From positions 2,728,001-2,792,000 of the forward strand of contig CP121688.1 of NCBI GenBank assembly GCA_038396625.1: a stretch of 64,000 nt of DNA, written 5' to 3'. Source of the stretch: G038396625 sp038396625. Lineage in GTDB: Bacteria > Bacillota > Clostridia > Peptostreptococcales > Thermotaleaceae. Position 1 is the first letter of the stretch. Each line of letters starts with the position of its first letter. Positions 42,601 through 49,717 of the stretch are shown one piece after another. A model generated the notes under the pieces. It worked only from the letters and a program-made list of their open reading frames with translations, searched no databases and had not been told where the DNA came from. A program made the position numbers and the translations under genes.

Positions 42601-43748
42601 ATTAAAAAAGAGCTACGCTCCGGCAGCTCTAAATCTTTTGCTATCTCTCCTTGAAGATGATTTCTTGAAGAACGATCTCCTCCGCTCTCGTTCGAATCAT
42701 CTCCCTGTGACGATAAGTCTGATAGGTGTTGGTTGGATCTTGTAATGGTTCTTTCTGTAGCATCTGCTCCTGAAGCTTCTTCATCCTCGCCCATGCTTCC
42801 TCGTTCACTTGATGCATCAGTGGAAGCAGCGTCCCTTCGGTCACTAGATAATTGTACCGATTGATGTGTTCCTCTTTCAGGTAATTCATTGCCATCTGTC
42901 CGTACTTCCCTAGTGGCTTCTTGTCGTAGCTTTCCTCCTTCGATATTTGAATCTGAGGATGATAAATCCCTTGTACTTCCTGATAACTGAGTTTCATGGG
43001 TTTCATTGACATTCACACTCCTTTTTTCTTTTTTTATGCTTTTAATTTCTCTTTCAATTTCTCTTAAAATTTGCTCTGAGATGGTACTTGTCAAATAGCC
43101 TAATCTTAGGGTTAATGCTTTCGTATCAAAATCTGTTAATGTATTAAATGCATTTAAATTACTTATCTTAGGTTCTTCAATGCCTGATCGAATGGCTGTC
43201 ATATACTCTACACTATCAATAATAGAGTGCATAAATTGCTTTATAACACCTTCAATGGGAAGTCCCGATAATTTGGTCTTAGACAATTCTTTTTCAAGTC
43301 CTTGTTGGATATCTGAGGCATAAGCAAGGACTGATTCATGGGTCCGCCTTGCAATCCATTCTGACAAGGTATTCGCTTTAAAACTTTTTAGTAATTGTGA
43401 TTCTAATGCTTCATTTAATTTCCACACTTTAGGAATGGTATGCGGCTGGCCATGGGTATCTTCAATATCAAACAGGTATTTTAGTTTTAAATAAGCACTT
43501 TGATCATCAAAGACTGCAATACTCTTAGCACCCCTGTTAATCCATCTGCCGATACGACGGTTCCAGATTTCCATATCTGCAACTAAAGTAGCTTCCGGTC
43601 TTTGGGCATATATGAGCACGGCGTTATTAAAACTGTGCTTATATATCCTTGCATGAAATGTTAGAAAGTCTTTCCATGCTTTCTCATCTTGCATGATTTC
43701 TTTCAAGATGTAGTCATAAATTTCCTTGATTTCTGTCAGTCTACTCAA
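36636..43748 (-). CDS. Giant ArdC-like/N6-methylase/SNF2-helicase fusion protein
   Basis: A 2370-residue protein. The first ~110 residues resemble the LtrC/ArdC anti-restriction domain (FLTFHARIYKHSFNN...AQRPEATLVADMEIWNRR). An adenine methylase part follows, with NVPFG near 952 in place of NPPY. A superfamily 2 helicase part has Walker A VGAGKT near 1570, DEAH near 1730 and motif VI (QREGRILRQGNQ) near 2090. A Ser/Asp-rich segment near 260-370 is disordered. Start TTG 43748, with GGGGAGGAG upstream, overlaps parB. These large proteins occur on clostridial ICEs and may protect incoming DNA from restriction; the role is inferred. Confidence 0.9.
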   Translation of the reverse strand: MSRLTEIKEIYDYILKEIMQDEKAWKDFLTFHARIYKHSFNNAVLIYAQRPEATLVADMEIWNRRIGRWINRGAKSIAVFDDQSAYLKLKYLFDIEDTHGQPHTIPKVWKLNEALESQLLKSFKANTLSEWIARRTHESVLAYASDIQQGLEKELSKTKLSGLPIEGVIKQFMHSIIDSVEYMTAIRSGIEEPKISNLNAFNTLTDFDTKALTLRLGYLTSTISEQILREIEREIKSIKKEKRSVNVNETHETQLSGSTRDLSSSDSNIEGGKLRQEATREVRTDGNELPERGTHQSVQLSSDRRDAASTDASSERGSMGEDEEASGADATERTITRSNQHLSDLSSQGDDSNESGGDRSSRNHLQGEIAKDLELPERSSFLMELTDDELIEKVLLRDSGFQGGKQRIVDFFAEEHTAKEKADFLKNEYGTGGGSVTFSDDLSGFENHDSKGITIDLYKTDKEIHLSWAKVVSGIDALINNGKYFEPRYKNDNPPTRKTVYQPTLFDINYAENDIAHENYKKLMKIAPGILNGRYRYMKLKAPGFMDIVIEKLYENRISLSHYYEQNGDLMSDPDMELIVDQNQKTLTAATFQQDNMAIYHEAYQGDELINPDLEDELNDFLNDWLSNIARQGHIVYKAYYSEDIDESNVEPTFDDKGHEIIIEAPSEKDDLLDLENEDFHEYPLEVGMEVDIEGRKFQIESIDYDNNDVSLMDLTFAGQTGYPIFRKESVDFVLDYLPDGKPLTEEEKWGIVSIGPVEDENQERQQSTKINYQFSPEDEIGIGGLKTKFRANVEAIKTLKVIETENRMATDKEQSILARYVGWGGMPGAFDIGASGWSNEYGELKKLLSQEEYDSAKASTPNAHYTSSVVIQSIYQALDQFGFKKGNILEPSLGVGNFFSHLPNSMNKSKLFGVELDDVSGRIAKQLYQKAQIQVKGYEETQFEDNFFDVAIGNVPFGNYKVYDRLYDKHNFMIHDYFFAKTLDKVRPGGIIAFVTSKGTMDKKDQAVRKYISERAELIGAIRLPNTAFKENANTDVTADILFLKKRERRSVEIPTWLSVADNENGVPVNQYFIDHPHMMLGEMVFDERMFGRDSRYTTCVNTDSDSNFNLEEALAEAVSHLEAEIGYYEQVKKEKSDDLPADPKYKNYCYAFIDEKLYYRENSIMRRMDYTGKTLERIQGMMAVREITREIITLQTEGCTKESLEKAQEQLNQIYDAFVKDYGYITSRPNASAFRDDNDYPLLCSLEVEDEDHHVTKADMFTKQTIKPYESITDVDSAFEALTASLNEKGMVDIPFMAELYDEESEIIIKELERDIYLNPEKYDENDALRGWETADEYLSGDVRQKLKFAKVFADMNPELFSKNVTALEKVQPIDLEASDIDVRLGTTWIEAADYEQFIYETLKTPRYYHNNGGRNEIKVHYNNYNASFAVENKGLDGYSVSAKETYGTSRINAYYIIEDSLNLRNSTVKDRVEDGDTVKYVINKKETMLAREKQSLLKQAFKEWLFKDPERRKKYVDYYNQHYNNIRLREYDGSHLKLPGMNPDIKLREHQTAAIARIIYGGSTLLAHSVGAGKTFEMVASCMEQKRLGLINKAVLVVPNHLTQHIGSEFLRLYPSANILVTTKKDFQKSNRRRFVSRIATGAYDAVIMGHSQFEKIPVSKERQEEMIHRQINDISAAIADAKRSNGENWSIKQMEKLKLSLTAEIKRLHDSPKDDVINFEELGIDCVYVDEAHYFKNCAVFSKIRNVAGISNTRSKKSMDMLMKTQYIQEINQGRGVIFATGTPISNSMTEMYVMQRYIQNKELEARGIHHFDAWAAQFGEVVSSLELAPEGTGYRYKSRFAKFSNLPELMTIFKNMADVKTADMLKLPIPKLKGDKHKLVSADSSEFTKEIMESFVDRASDIRNGMVDPRIDNMLKITNEARLLGLDPRLLYDEAPNEPDSKVNQCIDKVFEEYKESDSFKGTQIIFCDVGTPNLDGRFSVYPYIKEELIKRGIPEKEVCFIHDANSEAQRETLFADMRSGNKRIILGSTAKMGTGTNIQDRLIALHHLDCPWRPSDLEQREGRILRQGNQNEAVNIYKYVTKSTFDSYLWQIVENKQRFISQIMTSKSVARNAEDIDETVLSFAEVKALATGNPLIKEKMDIDNEVSRLSLLKSEYNSRRYAMEDNFTYKYPKLIQQAKQRLEGLIKDISRRDMNKIEEFQINIDGKFFDEREKAGTYLQVLLSRIEPDKEAHVGTFNGFDFLIQKNNFFGQHKIILHAEQKYEVEFGDSPHGNMVRLENLLEGLEKRIEKTESQIDEYERNMTQSKEEWEKPFMYEEELAQKLKRQFELNAELDMDKGDDDIAVSEEDFNEDAIVEDDEEMTV

Positions 43749-44763
43749 TCATCTCCTCCCCCTCCTCTAAGTCATGTAATTGGTTTTTCATCTGGCTAAA
43801 GTAAAATTCAAGAGCTTTTTCAATTGTTTTTTCAATAGCCTTCTTGTCTTCATTTGGATTAAAGTACTTTAAAATGATTGTCGGTTGAAGCTTAAATGGT
43901 TTGACTTTTCCAGTGCTTTTTAAAATATCACCGCTGATAATCTGTTTGGCTGCATTCCAGTTTAGATTTCCTTCTTTCTCATACTTTCTCAAAAGCGCCG
44001 CCTTTTTCATATCCACTTTAAAGGTGTTTTCAGAAATAATGGCTTCCACCATTTCTTGATTTTCCTGTGATAGATATGAAAGGTCTACACCAGCTCGCAT
44101 GGCAATTTTGCCTTCATCAACTAAATCTTTTAATTGTGCATTTAATTCGTTGATGCGCAAATAGCGGGCTACTGAACGAGAAGACAAATCATATTTTTCA
44201 CCAATCTCTTTTTTAGTATCTAACTTCGTGCCCACTGGGCATGAAGTTGTATCTTCCATTGAATTTGGTGCTTTAGACAACTTCTCAATCTCGCTTAGCA
44301 AATCCGTTCTGACACCTTGGCTTTTCATTACACTGTGTCTTGTTGCAATAACTGTAGCTCTTTCAGAGTGAGCTAGTTCTGAAAAGGAACGTTGCATTAA
44401 ATTTGTTTCAGTGACAATTAGTGTCGCTTCCTCTTCTGAGAGCCCTTCCTTTATGACCGTTGGAATCTCAGTTAACCCGGCTTCTTTAGCTGCATTAACT
44501 CTGTTATGCCCAGATAAAATTTCAAATTTATCATCTACTTTTCTTACAACAATAGGAACAATCACACCATAGTTTTTAATACTCTCAACCATGTCATTAA
44601 ATCGTTCCCCCTCATAAAGCTTGAATGGATGATTTCTAAAAGGTATAAGATCATCAAGCTTTAATGATGTGGTGCCATCTGTTTTTTCAGATGGCACTTC
44701 ACTATGATCCTCACCAAAGATTGAGGCGAACGTTTCAACTTTTTTCATTTTTGCTTTATCCAT
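43741..44763 (-). CDS. parB: ParB-family partition protein
   Basis: The 340-residue protein has the ParB N-terminal domain: DLIPFRNHPFKLYEGERFNDM (about 33-55), then the box ILSGHNRVNAAKEAGLTEIP (about 88-108), and the helix-turn-helix KKEIGEKYDLSSRSVARYLRI near 185-205. It binds parS sites and partners ParA. It overlaps parA by 8 bases at its start and the large gene by 8 at its end, so all three are coupled. The presence of parAB on an integrating element suggests stable circular replication, as reported for other ICEs. Confidence 0.95.
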   Translation of the reverse strand: MDKAKMKKVETFASIFGEDHSEVPSEKTDGTTSLKLDDLIPFRNHPFKLYEGERFNDMVESIKNYGVIVPIVVRKVDDKFEILSGHNRVNAAKEAGLTEIPTVIKEGLSEEEATLIVTETNLMQRSFSELAHSERATVIATRHSVMKSQGVRTDLLSEIEKLSKAPNSMEDTTSCPVGTKLDTKKEIGEKYDLSSRSVARYLRINELNAQLKDLVDEGKIAMRAGVDLSYLSQENQEMVEAIISENTFKVDMKKAALLRKYEKEGNLNWNAAKQIISGDILKSTGKVKPFKLQPTIILKYFNPNEDKKAIEKTIEKALEFYFSQMKNQLHDLEEGEEMIE

Positions 44764-45538
44764 TATTGATCAACTCCTTTGTCAATTCTTGATAAGCAAT
44801 TGCCGCTTTATTCGTTGGCATATAATCCACGATACATTTACTTTGAAGATTAGCTTCTCCAACTTTTACAGATTTGGGAATTCTAATATCAAACACTTTG
44901 ATATGCTCACCATAGGCTTCATCCACCATTTCAATCATATTCTTGGATAGATTGGTTCTTTCATCAAACATCGTTAGAAGAATACCTTCAAAAGTAATAC
45001 TTGGATTAATTCTTCTTTTAATCTTCATAATTGTATGAAGCAACAGTTCCAGTCCTTTCACCGATAGGTACTCTGGTGTTGCTGGAATCAAAACACTGTC
45101 ACAAGCAGCTAATACATTTAATGTCATCAAGCCTAAAGATGGAGCTGAATCTACAATGATGTAATCGTAATCTTCTCTAAGCTGTTCTGTAATTGTTTTT
45201 AAAACATATTCCCTGCTCATAGTGCTGACCAAGTTCATTTCAATAGCTGACATTTCAATACTACTTGGGATAACATCCACTCCATCACTTTTGAGTATGT
45301 AGCTAGCTTTTGGTGGAAGATCATCTTCATTCATAACAGCCATCATCAAATGATACAGCGTCGTATTAAGAGTCTCAGGTTTTTCAATACCAAAACAATC
45401 CGTCATTGAAGCTTGATTATCCGTATCAATTGCGAGTACCTTATAACCCTCCTTTGCTAAAATCGTTGCTAAATTCCTACATGTTGTACTTTTTGCCACC
45501 CCACCTTTTTGGGATGCTACAGCTATAATTTTACTCAT
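44756..45538 (-). CDS. parA: ParA-family partition ATPase
   Basis: The 260-residue protein is a Soj/ParA ATPase. Its deviant Walker A is KGGVAKST (residues 11-18), with Ala where the family usually has Gly; both lysines are kept. The switch motif VDSAPSLG is near 130. It moves the element during cell division with ParB. The start has AGGAG 9-10 bases upstream, and a good promoter (45578-45606) lies before it. It leads the minus-strand maintenance operon and is divergent from the HTH gene at 45718. Confidence 0.95.
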   Translation of the reverse strand: MSKIIAVASQKGGVAKSTTCRNLATILAKEGYKVLAIDTDNQASMTDCFGIEKPETLNTTLYHLMMAVMNEDDLPPKASYILKSDGVDVIPSSIEMSAIEMNLVSTMSREYVLKTITEQLREDYDYIIVDSAPSLGLMTLNVLAACDSVLIPATPEYLSVKGLELLLHTIMKIKRRINPSITFEGILLTMFDERTNLSKNMIEMVDEAYGEHIKVFDIRIPKSVKVGEANLQSKCIVDYMPTNKAAIAYQELTKELINNG

Positions 45539-45577
45539 AATTTTTTTGCTCCTTTCTAATATTCACTTTATAATGTG

Positions 45578-45606
45578 ATAATACATTTTAAGGTTAACTT
45601 AATCAA
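45578..45606 (-). promoter_or_regulatory. Promoter of the parA operon
   Basis: On the minus strand TTGATT (45606-45601) and TATTAT (45583-45578) are 17 bp apart, about 40 bases ahead of the parA start. The tandem 11-bp repeats just upstream (45621-45642) may regulate it. Confidence 0.6.
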
Positions 45607-45620
45607 GATTTCACTTATTT

Positions 45621-45642
45621 TAGTTTCTAAATAGTTTCTAAA
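45621..45642. repeat. Tandem 11-bp direct repeat between parA and the HTH gene
   Basis: TAGTTTCTAAA occurs twice head to tail (45621-45631, 45632-45642), with a third partial TAG. The 11-bp period puts both on one face of the helix. The site lies in the divergent promoter region, so an operator for the HTH protein or a ParA/ParB site are the simplest readings. Confidence 0.65.
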
Positions 45643-45665
45643 TAGCAAGACGTTCTGCGAATTTG

Positions 45666-45694
45666 TTGCAGATATTCACTAATAGGTGTATTAT
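45666..45694 (+). promoter_or_regulatory. Promoter of the plus-strand HTH/DUF6414/AAA module
   Basis: TTGCAG (45666-45671) and TATTAT (45689-45694) are 17 bp apart and face the HTH gene, whose ATG lies 24 bases after the -10 box with AGGTG 7 bases ahead of it. Confidence 0.6.
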
Positions 45695-45717
45695 TTAACT
45701 TAGGCAGGTGATAATTA

Positions 45718-45933
45718 ATGAAATTAACGATGGGTGAGAAAATTCGGATTTTACTGAAGAGAAAAAATGTAACGATAATAGAACTTAGCAATAGACTTGG
45801 AACCACAAATCAGAACATGGCGAATAAATTCAAAAGAGATAACTTCTCTATGAATGAATTGGAAGCAATTGCTGAAGCTTTGGATTGTGAGTTTGAGGGT
45901 TATTTTGTCGATAAGAATGGGGAAAGAATTTAG
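45718..45933 (+). CDS. Small XRE-family HTH regulator
   Basis: A 71-residue Cro/CI-type repressor with the HTH ITIELSNRLGTTNQNMANKFKR region (helices at about 20-42) and a short C-terminal strand. There is no second domain, so it should bind DNA as a dimer. Divergent from parA and first in the plus-strand module, it probably controls both promoters, for example switching maintenance and cargo genes. I call the function from fold and position. One motif word in this sequence is approximate: the residues read TIIELSNRLG. Confidence 0.82.
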   Translation: MKLTMGEKIRILLKRKNVTIIELSNRLGTTNQNMANKFKRDNFSMNELEAIAEALDCEFEGYFVDKNGERI

Positions 45934-45981
45934 ATTTTAAATATATGGTTAGACAAAAAAAAATAAGGAATGAGGTATTAA

Positions 45982-46728
45982 ATGATTATAAAAGTTATCT
46001 ATTTTGATGAAGGATCAGCAACTGACTTAATTCATCTTGCCAAAGGTGGAGAGATAGATGAACTAGAAACAACAGTAAGCCAACGTAGCGCAAAGATTGC
46101 TGCAAGTGCAAAAGCAATGCTATCAGCAAGTTTTAAGTGGTTACCATTTTTTAAAACGGAAGCTTCAGCAGGCTTAACAACAGATGTTTCATTATCTGGA
46201 ACTAGGATGATTGAAAAAGCTATAACCAATACCATACTTACAGACTATATAAAACTATTGGATAATGATATTCATTATATTAAACAATTCAAGAATGTAA
46301 ATATTACTACATACAAAGAATCAATAACTTACTTAAAAATAATTACACCTTATATGCTTATGACAGAAGGTAAATATGAAGTTGATTCTGATATGACATT
46401 GAATATTGCGAAAATGGATGAAGCTTTCGAGAATGGTAAAGGGTATTATGAGTTAATAGTTAAGGAAAGTGATGAAGAATATGTTCTACGTTTTAACATT
46501 CAAGCGTTTAGGAACAATTATGGTATATCCGATCTGACAAAAATGAAGTTAACATATCATGCGATCGAGGTTGGTACTATAGATATGGCAAAGCTTGATA
46601 TGAAATATGAATTCGATATAGAAACACACGATTCAATTTCAGGCATAGATATTGTCAATGGTGAAGAAAATACGTTGAAAATGGTAAAAGTTTTTGATGT
46701 CATACTCGCAGGTGTTAGTCATGAATAA
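45982..46728 (+). CDS. DUF6414-like protein of unknown function
   Basis: The 248-residue protein opens MIIKVIYFDEGSATDLIHL, a segment that fits, by memory, the DUF6414 family, and has no membrane helix apart from a weakly hydrophobic stretch SASFKWLPFF (about 50-60). The rest is alternating strand/helix. Its function is unknown. It starts with GAGGTATTAA ahead of ATG and overlaps the ATPase gene by 8 bases, so the two are co-translated. In a plus-strand module at the edge of a mobile element it is a candidate defence or toxin-like partner of the ATPase. Confidence 0.6.
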   Translation: MIIKVIYFDEGSATDLIHLAKGGEIDELETTVSQRSAKIAASAKAMLSASFKWLPFFKTEASAGLTTDVSLSGTRMIEKAITNTILTDYIKLLDNDIHYIKQFKNVNITTYKESITYLKIITPYMLMTEGKYEVDSDMTLNIAKMDEAFENGKGYYELIVKESDEEYVLRFNIQAFRNNYGISDLTKMKLTYHAIEVGTIDMAKLDMKYEFDIETHDSISGIDIVNGEENTLKMVKVFDVILAGVSHE

Positions 46729-47836
46729 CATAAAAATATTTTATGGTCCGAAAAGAAAATTTAAAGATATGATTGAATTCGATTATAATATTATGACTCT
46801 CACTGAATTGGTTACTAAAAGTGACTCTACAAGAAGAGAATTTAGGATTGTTACTGACCGAGATAGTGATAACATCGAATCCGAAGAACGTCAGCATATT
46901 GAGACATTGATCTGTTACTCAGAAGAGTATTCTGGAATCACTGATAGCGCAATACATAATTTTTTAAGCTTTCTATCTGGATATGAAATAGATAATCTTT
47001 ATCTGCAAAATCCTCCTTCACATATTGTAGAACAGTTTCAAAATGCACATCTACCGATCGAGATAATCAAACATACTTATTCAAGAATAAGTAAAGAAAT
47101 GCTTAAAGAGATTAACGCTGAGTTTAATACAATAATTATTGGACAGCATAGGGTTAAAGACAAACTTCTTTCAGCATTATACCCTTCATGCAAAGAAGAT
47201 GAAGATTCACCGATAGTAATGTTATTCTATGGACCGTCTGGTGTGGGAAAAACAGAAACTGCAAAATATCTAAGCGAAAAGTTGAAAGAAAATTTGTTTA
47301 GAAAGCAATTTTCAATGTTTCATAATGAGGAGTTTTCATCATACATTTTTGGAGGTAAGCATACTCAGCACTCTTTATCTAAAGATCTATTAGAACGACA
47401 GTCAAATGTTATTCTATTTGATGAATTTGACAAGCCTCATCCTGTCTTTCATAGTGCATTTTATCAAATGTTTGATGAAGGAGAATTTCATGATAAGAAC
47501 TATCATGTCACATTGAAGAATTCAATCATCATCTGTACTTCAAACTACAATAATGAAAGCGAAATAAAGAAGCATCTTGGTGCACCAATTTATTCAAGAT
47601 TTGACTCTGTAATCAAATTTGATGAATTGAAGCCTTCTGATATTGAAAAAATTATTGCGAAGGAATACGACCTTATACTATCAAAACTAAATAAACATGA
47701 AATTGAGATAATCAAAAAAAGTAATGTTTATAATAGAGCATTGTCAACAATTATAAAGTTTAGTAATGTGCGAGAAGCTAGAAGAATACTCAAAGAAGCG
47801 ATTTCCTATATATTGGTTAAGAATTTCATCCAATAG
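46721..47836 (+). CDS. AAA+ ATPase, ClpB/ClpA-like single-ring protein (putative defence partner)
   Basis: The 371-residue protein has a 130-residue N-terminal domain without a known motif and an AAA_2-type ATPase domain: Walker A GPSGVGKT at 171-178, Walker B ILFDEFDK at 231-238, sensor CTSN at 272-275 and an arginine finger in YSRFD (Arg293). I use ATG 46721, which has AGGTG 8 bases upstream and overlaps the DUF6414-like stop. A frame open from 46694 lies inside that gene. No ClpP-loop or M-domain is seen, so this is not a Clp chaperone. It may use ATP to remodel the DUF6414-like protein. Confidence 0.8.
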   Translation: MNNIKIFYGPKRKFKDMIEFDYNIMTLTELVTKSDSTRREFRIVTDRDSDNIESEERQHIETLICYSEEYSGITDSAIHNFLSFLSGYEIDNLYLQNPPSHIVEQFQNAHLPIEIIKHTYSRISKEMLKEINAEFNTIIIGQHRVKDKLLSALYPSCKEDEDSPIVMLFYGPSGVGKTETAKYLSEKLKENLFRKQFSMFHNEEFSSYIFGGKHTQHSLSKDLLERQSNVILFDEFDKPHPVFHSAFYQMFDEGEFHDKNYHVTLKNSIIICTSNYNNESEIKKHLGAPIYSRFDSVIKFDELKPSDIEKIIAKEYDLILSKLNKHEIEIIKKSNVYNRALSTIIKFSNVREARRILKEAISYILVKNFIQ

Positions 47837-48204
47837 TAAAATTTTTATCATCTTCTTTCAAAGTAGTATCAGTCCGTTCGCTTATTAATATTTAAGGGAG
47901 AAATGGTATTCGTAACTTTGCAAATAAATGTAATGTTATCAAAGTAATAAAAGAAATGTTATATACTTTCCTCAAAATTTAAACACTAAAAAACCCTAGA
48001 TACTTCACACTGAATCTAGGGCATTTTACTATCTGAATTTCCAATTTTCCAACCTCAAAACCCACTGCTGGTAGACGTGTTCCCACGTACCATGTCATAT
48101 AACGACTTTGATTTTGATACTGCTTTTTAGGTCTTTTTGGTGGTAATTTTCGCTATTTTTACTGAAACTGAAGAAGTCATAAAAATGCTTAAACTCCAGT
48201 AAAA
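47837..48204. other. Gene-free 368-bp stretch containing the presumed right end of the element
   Basis: I see no gene here on either strand. Contents: AT-rich spacer, a hairpin at 47994-48021, then a stretch with the motif GTTCCCACGTACC and homopolymer runs, up to the rlmD stop. The attachment site should lie within this stretch or in the last codons of rlmD. I could not find a recognisable inverted repeat end. Confidence 0.5.
47988..48021 (-). terminator. Intrinsic terminator facing rlmD
   Basis: CCCTAGAT (47994-48001) pairs with ATCTAGGG (48014-48021), 12-base loop. On the minus strand the 3' arm is followed by a run of six T (47993-47988), so it would stop transcripts entering from rlmD. 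On the plus strand the follow-up is CATTTT, weaker, but it may also end the AAA+ gene transcript. Confidence 0.72.
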
Positions 48205-49566
48205 TCAAGGGTTTTGGCGTTGTAGTCGTACCACCGTCTCCACATGAGCCGTATGCGGAAACATATCCACTGGCTGTACCTCTACCGTCTTGTATCCTCT
48301 TTCATCAAGGTACTTCAAATCCCTTGCTAAGGTGCTTGGATTACAAGATACATAGACGACTCTTTGTGGTTGCATCTTAACGATTGTGTCTAGAACCTTT
48401 TCATCACAACCCTTTCTTGGGGGATCTATCACTACTACATCTGCCTTTACTCCCTTGGCATATAGCTTTGGCACAACATCCTCTGCTGGACCTGCAAAAA
48501 ATTCTGTGTTTTGTATATGATTGATTCGAGCATTTTCTTTAGCATCTTCTATGGCTGCTTCTACAATCTCAATCCCATATACTCTTTTTGCTTTTTTTGC
48601 TAAAAACAATGAGATCGTACCAATACCACAATAAATATCATATACATTCTCACTGCCTGTTAGATCTGCGTATTCTAAAGCTTTTTCATATAAAACCTTG
48701 GTCTGCATTGGATTCACTTGAAAGAAGGAAAGTGGTGAAATATTAAATTTCAAGTCTCCTATTTTGTCTATAATCACATCTTTTCCATAAAGAGTAACAC
48801 ATTCTTTGCCAAGAATCCTATTGCTCTTCTTTGTATTGATATTTTGTACAACACTGCTTATAGAAGGAACTTCCTCAACAAGCAGGTCAATCAACACTTC
48901 TTTATGGGGTAAAGTGCCATCATTGGTCACAATAACTACCATAATTTCTTTAGTAGCAAAACCAACTTTTGTTATGATATGGCGAATCAAACCTTTCCCT
49001 GTTGCTTCATCATAAGTCGCTATTTGGTAGTTATCGATATATTTTTTTATTGCGTTTACAATTTTATCATTTACCTCATGCTGGATATGACAGCTATTCA
49101 TATTAACAATTTCATGGGTTCCTTTTTTATAAAAGCCGACAATGGCCTTACCATCTATTATTCCCACTGGAAACTGTGCTTTGTTTCGATATTGATAGGG
49201 TTGAGCCATTCCAATTGTTTCATGGACGATTACATCATTAAGCTTTCCAATTCTTAGAATATTAGCCTTTACTTTATCAGCTTTTAATTGCAACTGCGCC
49301 TGATAGTCTATATGCTGAATTTGGCAGCCTCCACAGACTTCTGCAATGGGACATATTGGCTTTATCCTATCTTTAGAAGGAAGGTTGATTTTTATCATTT
49401 GTCCTATTGCATAATTCTTTTTTACCGTTTCAATCCTTACTTCTAATTCATCCCCAGGTACTCCGCCATCTACAAACACTGTAAATCCTTCTACTCTACC
49501 AATACCTTCTCCTTTATGACCAATATCTTCTATTTTAACTGGATAAATTTTACCTTTTTTCATCAT
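48205..49566 (-). CDS. rlmD: 23S rRNA (uracil-C5)-methyltransferase RlmD/RumA family
   Basis: This enzyme makes m5U in 23S rRNA with SAM. It has an N-terminal TRAM domain (about 1-60), an iron-sulfur cluster motif CPIAEVCGGCQIQ, a Rossmann methylase part with FFQVNPMQTKVLYEKAL and VYDIYCGIGTISLFLAK, and the catalytic VSCNPSTLARDLKYL near the end. I start at ATG 49566, 11 bases after GGGAG; an ATG at 49587 has no site. The gene is intact to its stop, with the element beginning just after it. The 3' end of this gene is a known ICE attachment site. Confidence 0.95.
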   Translation of the reverse strand: MMKKGKIYPVKIEDIGHKGEGIGRVEGFTVFVDGGVPGDELEVRIETVKKNYAIGQMIKINLPSKDRIKPICPIAEVCGGCQIQHIDYQAQLQLKADKVKANILRIGKLNDVIVHETIGMAQPYQYRNKAQFPVGIIDGKAIVGFYKKGTHEIVNMNSCHIQHEVNDKIVNAIKKYIDNYQIATYDEATGKGLIRHIITKVGFATKEIMVVIVTNDGTLPHKEVLIDLLVEEVPSISSVVQNINTKKSNRILGKECVTLYGKDVIIDKIGDLKFNISPLSFFQVNPMQTKVLYEKALEYADLTGSENVYDIYCGIGTISLFLAKKAKRVYGIEIVEAAIEDAKENARINHIQNTEFFAGPAEDVVPKLYAKGVKADVVVIDPPRKGCDEKVLDTIVKMQPQRVVYVSCNPSTLARDLKYLDERGYKTVEVQPVDMFPHTAHVETVVRLQRQNP

Positions 49567-49717
49567 ATTGTTTTTTACTCCCATCATTGATTAATCAATT
49601 TATCAAATTTTTCAGAAACATCTTATCTTTTCATACTTTTACCTTCTATATAAATCATTTATAATGGTATTATAAGTGATTTCGTGGACAAGTTTCAACA
49701 CACAAAGGAGTGGTCAT

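Noticed and set aside
42641..43012. 123-residue minus-strand frame inside the 2370-residue gene
   Set aside because: It lies in the stretch coding for the low-complexity Ser/Arg/Glu segment, where alternative frames stay open by composition.
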